A DNA stretch of 48,707 bases from an uncultured Chitinophagaceae bacterium (GTDB taxonomy: Bacteria > Bacteroidota > Bacteroidia > Chitinophagales > Chitinophagaceae): positions 1 to 48,707 of the forward strand of contig CAKSVK010000007.1 of assembly GCA_934502905.1 (NCBI GenBank), written 5' to 3'. Under the pieces are notes generated by a model, which had not been told where the DNA came from, searched no databases, and worked only from the letters and a program-made list of their open reading frames with translations. The position numbers were made by a program, and so were the translations under genes. Below, piece after piece: positions 45,112-48,707 of the stretch. Position 1 is the first letter of the stretch, and every line of letters starts with the position of its first letter.

Positions 45112-45786
45112 CTATAAATTGAGGATCAGAGACGCTGTGTTCAACACACTCCTGGAAGTATTGGTGAAAGAAGCGATAAAGGAGGCCAGTATCTCAGTGC
45201 TGTTTTCCCTGTTCTTTATATTCGCGTAGGCATTTCCGATAGTTTCCATCATTTCCTGACTGGCGTGACAGAATTGGATCCGGACAAAATAATTGGCGTC
45301 GGATGGTGATTTCAAAAGCCAGGTGACTGAGTGTCCGTGTTTTTCTTTGCTGAAATGAAGTATTCCGTCGCTGATATCCAGCGGCGCCTGGTGTCCCAGG
45401 TAATCTGTGAGGAAGTAATCCTGCATTTTCGGTATCAGGGTTTCCGGCAACGGAAGGCTGTAACTGTCATGCATAAAAAATATTTGGCTGCTGCAGTAGT
45501 CCCGAAATGCATTGGTCGGCATGCTGAAGAAGTCCATTTCTTCGCCACGGAGAAAACGAAGCACGGGTTTTAACTCGTCCAGGTTATACATTCCCGAAGC
45601 CGCGATTCGAAGCTCCACCGGGTATCCTTTCGGACTTAAAAACCAGGCAGTTGCTTCACCCTCCTCAAGTGTGATTTTTATATTGCTTTCATATTCCCCG
45701 GTAACAGACAATAAGCTGGGGTCTTTTTCATTTATTTTTATTTTTCTGTTGGAACAGATAAATGTGTATTTATCAGTTTTGCTCAT
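45112..45786 (-). CDS. Unknown soluble protein
   Basis: 224 residues, no signal peptide or membrane segment. The N-terminal 75 residues look strand-rich (KYTFICSNRKIKI, ESNIKITLEEGEATAWFL), followed by a mixed region with aromatic residues and a helical C-terminus (NIKNRENSTEILASFIASFT). No family motif was recognised. Single gene with its own terminator, between the barrel gene and a DUF1287 gene, within the accessory block. It could belong with the neighbouring conflict genes, or be an ordinary lineage-specific protein; nothing in the sequence decides. Confidence 0.6.
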   Translation of the reverse strand: MSKTDKYTFICSNRKIKINEKDPSLLSVTGEYESNIKITLEEGEATAWFLSPKGYPVELRIAASGMYNLDELKPVLRFLRGEEMDFFSMPTNAFRDYCSSQIFFMHDSYSLPLPETLIPKMQDYFLTDYLGHQAPLDISDGILHFSKEKHGHSVTWLLKSPSDANYFVRIQFCHASQEMMETIGNAYANIKNRENSTEILASFIASFTNTSRSVLNTASLILNL

Positions 45787-45858
45787 ATCAGCAAATTAGT
45801 TTTTTACCTGATAACCTGGCGATATTTTTGGGAAAATTTCCGAACCAAAGAAATATGA

Positions 45859-46449
45859 TCACCCTCCATACCGGTAGTGCCCGATGATCGTATAGCTGAA
45901 CAGGCAGTCTTCCAGCACCTGTCCGGCGCCGATATTGTGTATGATAAGGTAACGTTTTCCGTCAGGTGATCTTTTATTGGCTACCAGCCCGATATGGGTA
46001 AGTCCCCGGCCAAGGTTCCAGCAAACGATGTCGCCGGGTGTATAGTCTGCAGCGTTGTTGGTGACCGGTAGCTTAGCTTGCCGGCGTTCAAAAAACTTCA
46101 TCAGGTTAGGCACCCGCCGGTGGTCGATATTTCTGTTGGTCGTTTTTAGTCCCCAGCTTTTGGGGTAGGCGGAAAAATTGCTGCGCATATCCTCGTGCAC
46201 TTCTTTCTGGAGATCGATCCCCATCTTGCGGTAGGCTCTTATGATCACATCGGTGCATACGCCGCGATCCGGTGCCACGTCACCGTTTGGATAATCTATT
46301 GTAACATATTGTGGATCATAGACTACTTTTTGCCGCGTTAAGGTGGCTGCGGAGTCGGCAAGGCCCCTGAGGAATCCCGTTTGTGCAGGACTGGTACCAA
46401 AAGAAAGAATAAAGGTAATAATGGTCAGCGTTGTTTTAATCATCTGCAT
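45859..46449 (-). CDS. DUF1287 family exported protein
   Basis: 196 residues with a signal peptide cleaved after SPA (residue 22). Family motifs: PDRGVCTDVIIRAYRKMGIDL (candidate catalytic Cys), THIGLVANKR (His) and IIHNIGAG followed by ED, the pattern of DUF1287, a branch of the NlpC/P60-like papain fold. The reaction is not established; it probably acts on cell-wall or amide bonds in the periplasm. A second in-frame ATG two codons later (46443) is possible. Single gene, with the accessory block on one side and the ClC transporter on the other. Confidence 0.88.
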   Translation of the reverse strand: MQMIKTTLTIITFILSFGTSPAQTGFLRGLADSAATLTRQKVVYDPQYVTIDYPNGDVAPDRGVCTDVIIRAYRKMGIDLQKEVHEDMRSNFSAYPKSWGLKTTNRNIDHRRVPNLMKFFERRQAKLPVTNNAADYTPGDIVCWNLGRGLTHIGLVANKRSPDGKRYLIIHNIGAGQVLEDCLFSYTIIGHYRYGG

Positions 46450-46575
46450 GTATCATGGATACGCCGGTTGAGGTTTTCCATATAGACAAGAACAAATCCC
46501 GTCGTAATTAACATGGGTTTTACAATTGCTGCCTGCCTACGCTCTGCGAGCTACGGTGGGTGAAGTCGGGCGAAG

Positions 46576-48375
46576 TCAATAGTAAAGGTCGCCCTGGCCG
46601 GACAGTATTTCCCGGTATTTATTGAAGAGTTTTGTTTTGGAGATGAATCCCAGGAATTTTCTGTCGCGGTTGAGTACGGGCAGGTACCAGCTACGGCTGA
46701 TATCAAATTTCTCCATCACCTTCAGCATATTTTCATCTTCGTATAAAATATCCGGTGGTTTTTTCAGCAGCGAACGGATGGACGTGGATTCGAAAATTTC
46801 GGGCTGAAACAGCTTTTGCTTGATATCATTTACTTCTATGATGCCGGAGAAATTGCCTTTTTGGTCTACAACAGCAAATACATTTCTTTCTGTCCGTTTT
46901 ATTATACTGACCAGGTAAGACAGGTTCTTGTCTATAGGTATTGTTTCTGTCAGGTCCTGTATCATTTGCTTCATATCAATGCTCGTCAGGATATTCTTTT
47001 CTTTTTCATGGGTAAAGATTTGTCCTTCTTTAGCCAGTTGTTTGGTTTCCATCGAAAAAGGCTCGTATTGTTTCACCATAAAAAAAGAAATAGAAGAAAC
47101 GATCATCAGGGGAATGAATAATTCATATCCATTCGTGACTTCGGCGATAAGAAATATGCCGGTAAGCGGACAATACATGATACCGCTTAATATGCCCGCC
47201 ATGCCTACCAAAGCAAAGTTTCCTTCCGGCAGCTTGACCAGCCCGGTTATGTTCACCAGTTTGGAGAAAAGATAGCCAACGGAGGCGCCCATAAACAGGG
47301 ATGGGGCAAAGTTTCCTCCGTTCCCGCCTCCGCCGATGGTGATGCCCGCGGCAACGGGCTTTAATGCGATCACAAATGCCGTGAACAGGATGATAGACCA
47401 TTCCGGAGGCAGATAGGATAATATCCGGGAGTTGTCGCTTACCTCTTTCAGGCTGTCATTGCCCATGAGCTTTACGCTTTCATACCCTTCGCCAAACAAA
47501 GGAGGAAAAAGAAAATACAGCAGCATCAGGCAAATGCCAGCTACCAGTGCACGGTAATAAGGGTTCATTTTGCGGGAGCTGATATAATGTTCCGTGCGTT
47601 TGTAAATACGTGCATAATAAAGAGACATAAGTCCGCATAGAACTCCCAATAAAATATAGAATCCCGTATTATGATAATTGAAGCTTTGGGTAAGCGAAAA
47701 ATTAAACAAAATGGAGTCATCCAGGAGAATGCGGGAACATAAAACACCACTTACGGAAGCGGTGATCAGCGGAATAAAATAACTTACTACCACGGTTTCA
47801 GTCAGCAGCACTTCTATGGCAAAGATGACACCTGCAATGGGGGCATTAAAAACCGCGGCGATTCCTGCAGCAGCGCCGCATGCTATCAGTAAGGTCCGTT
47901 CCCTGTAATTGAGCTCATGGATGCGGGCAATATTGGAACCCACTGCCGAACCTGTCGCAACGATTGGTGCTTCCAGCCCCACTGAACCGCCAAGTCCTAC
48001 TGTCAAAGAGCTGGTGAATATATGTGCATAGGTATGACGTGTTGGTATAAAGGAAGACTTCCTGGCAATGGCTTTCAATACCATTGCTATACCTCTTTCC
48101 AGGGTACCACCCAGGAACTTCCGGATTAAAAAAACGGTGAGTGTCAGTCCGATGGCGGGGAATAAGAGATAGGAAAAAGGTAATACGCTCAATGTTTCTA
48201 TCCATCGCTGCACATAGTGTACGGATAACTTCATTACTACTGCCGCCAGACCGGATGCGAAGCCAACGATCACAGATACCACCATCATGTACTGAACGTT
48301 GCTCAGCCGCTCGCGTAGTATTTGCGAAAAATACCGATAAACTTTTTTCAACTGACCGTTTATAACCTGCCGCAT
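46576..48375 (-). CDS. ClC-family chloride channel or transporter with CBS domains
   Basis: 599 residues from the ATG at 48375 (an open frame continues to 48495 but adds a low-complexity leader). About twelve membrane helices occupy residues 20-430, and a CBS pair follows (about 450-590: MIQDLTETIPIDKN, GIIEVNDI). The gating Glu is kept in GSVGLEAPIV, and GGNFAPSLFMGA is the second ion-site loop. The position that carries the proton-relay Glu in the E. coli exchanger (FIIEE) reads FAIEV, so the second Glu is Val. It may therefore be a channel or uncoupled transporter. CBS domains usually sense nucleotides. Single gene; two copies of a dispersed repeat lie upstream. Confidence 0.9.
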   Translation of the reverse strand: MRQVINGQLKKVYRYFSQILRERLSNVQYMMVVSVIVGFASGLAAVVMKLSVHYVQRWIETLSVLPFSYLLFPAIGLTLTVFLIRKFLGGTLERGIAMVLKAIARKSSFIPTRHTYAHIFTSSLTVGLGGSVGLEAPIVATGSAVGSNIARIHELNYRERTLLIACGAAAGIAAVFNAPIAGVIFAIEVLLTETVVVSYFIPLITASVSGVLCSRILLDDSILFNFSLTQSFNYHNTGFYILLGVLCGLMSLYYARIYKRTEHYISSRKMNPYYRALVAGICLMLLYFLFPPLFGEGYESVKLMGNDSLKEVSDNSRILSYLPPEWSIILFTAFVIALKPVAAGITIGGGGNGGNFAPSLFMGASVGYLFSKLVNITGLVKLPEGNFALVGMAGILSGIMYCPLTGIFLIAEVTNGYELFIPLMIVSSISFFMVKQYEPFSMETKQLAKEGQIFTHEKEKNILTSIDMKQMIQDLTETIPIDKNLSYLVSIIKRTERNVFAVVDQKGNFSGIIEVNDIKQKLFQPEIFESTSIRSLLKKPPDILYEDENMLKVMEKFDISRSWYLPVLNRDRKFLGFISKTKLFNKYREILSGQGDLYY

Positions 48376-48481
48376 TGCCGCAAAAGTAAAAGGATAGAAT
48401 AAATATTCGGCAATATCCAGGGGAATTATGCCCGGAACAGCATTTGTTTCTCGTGAAAATGCGGACTTCCTGGATGGAGAG

Positions 48482-48595
48482 TCCCGGGAGAACACAAATA
48501 ATACGAAGTCGGAGACATTCGTATAGCAGTTGAACCTGCGCCAGTGGGTTCCTGAAGCACATAAGTGATATGAAGCCAGAGACGTTAGTATAACA
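48482..48595. repeat. Dispersed intergenic repeat, copies B and C in tandem
   Basis: Copy B: TCCCGGGA (48482-48489), then AATACGAAGTCGGAGAC and on to 48525; TACGAAGTC (48502-48510) pairs with GAC-a-TTCGTA (48514-48523). Copy C, degenerated, runs 48567-48595 (ATATGAAGCCAGAGACGTTA) at a period of 67 nt. Both match copy A at 3541-3600. The stretch 48376-48615 holds no other gene. Confidence 0.6.
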
Positions 48596-48615
48596 ATCCA
48601 AATAAATGAAACCCT

Positions 48616-48707
48616 TTACGGCATAAAATCTTCGTCGTCTTTGGGAGCGTATTTGGTGAACAGCTTTTCGATGGCGCCTGAAAACAGCGGAAATTTTTCT
48701 TTTGCGA
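48616..48707 (-). CDS. Partial unknown protein, C-terminal end only
   Basis: The minus-strand frame enters from the window edge and ends at a TAA at 48618-48616. The last residues read AKEKFPLFSGAIEKLF, then TKYAPKDDEDFMP. Only 29 codons are visible, too few to identify it. An acidic tail is the only notable feature. The stop is followed by the repeat copies and then the ClC gene, so it is probably a separate transcription unit. Confidence 0.55.
   Translation of the reverse strand, partial: AKEKFPLFSGAIEKLFTKYAPKDDEDFMP

Noticed and set aside
1..48707. tRNA genes or CRISPR arrays
   Set aside because: No cloverleaf-like sequence and no regularly spaced repeat array was noticed by eye; a tRNAscan or CRISPR search was not possible.

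Overview
The window looks like chromosome of a Bacteroidota bacterium, probably Chitinophagaceae-like. The reasons are a short primary sigma factor lacking region 1.1, -7 boxes of the TAnnTTTG type, few Shine-Dalgarno sites, and Bacteroidota-type forms of RpoB, RpoC, PanD, adenylate kinase and the PfkB-type heptose kinase. No rRNA, tRNA, CRISPR array or transposase was seen.

Layout. 1-1260: two copies of an intergenic repeat, a UPF0175/DUF3368 toxin-antitoxin pair and a REP-like hairpin. 1261-13477: threonine aldolase (minus), the primary sigma factor, a small exported protein, rpoB-rpoC with their own promoter and terminator, and an OmpH/Skp-like protein. 13560-16030 (minus): a tight operon of a cysteine-synthase-like enzyme, a permuted papain-like protein and PanD. 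16353-20746: heptose-7-phosphate kinase, then hemL, hemH and rsgA. 20743-35774: mostly housekeeping genes in short units: acyltransferase, a lipoprotein cytochrome/beta-propeller enzyme, hisIE, prfB with an intact programmed frameshift, greA, a 2-hydroxyacid dehydrogenase, rsmA, pdxA, an alpha/beta hydrolase, SH3 and BON proteins, an FkbM methyltransferase, adk and msrB.

35775-45800 is an accessory block. Its core is a two-gene unit: a 601-residue coiled-coil/TPR-like protein, overlapped by a 1706-residue protein made of a caspase-like peptidase, a STAND-type NTPase and a very long beta-propeller region. This has the architecture of a prokaryotic conflict (anti-phage or programmed-death) system and is the best candidate here for an under-described system. 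A lone VirD4/TraG-like ATPase converges on it with a 4-nt gap, followed by a predicted outer-membrane barrel gene and an unknown gene. 45859-48707 returns to ordinary genes: a DUF1287 protein, a ClC-CBS transporter, two repeat copies and the C-terminal end of a gene cut by the window edge.

All assignments come from reading the sequence and recalled family motifs; no database search was run. Family names given from memory are marked as such.
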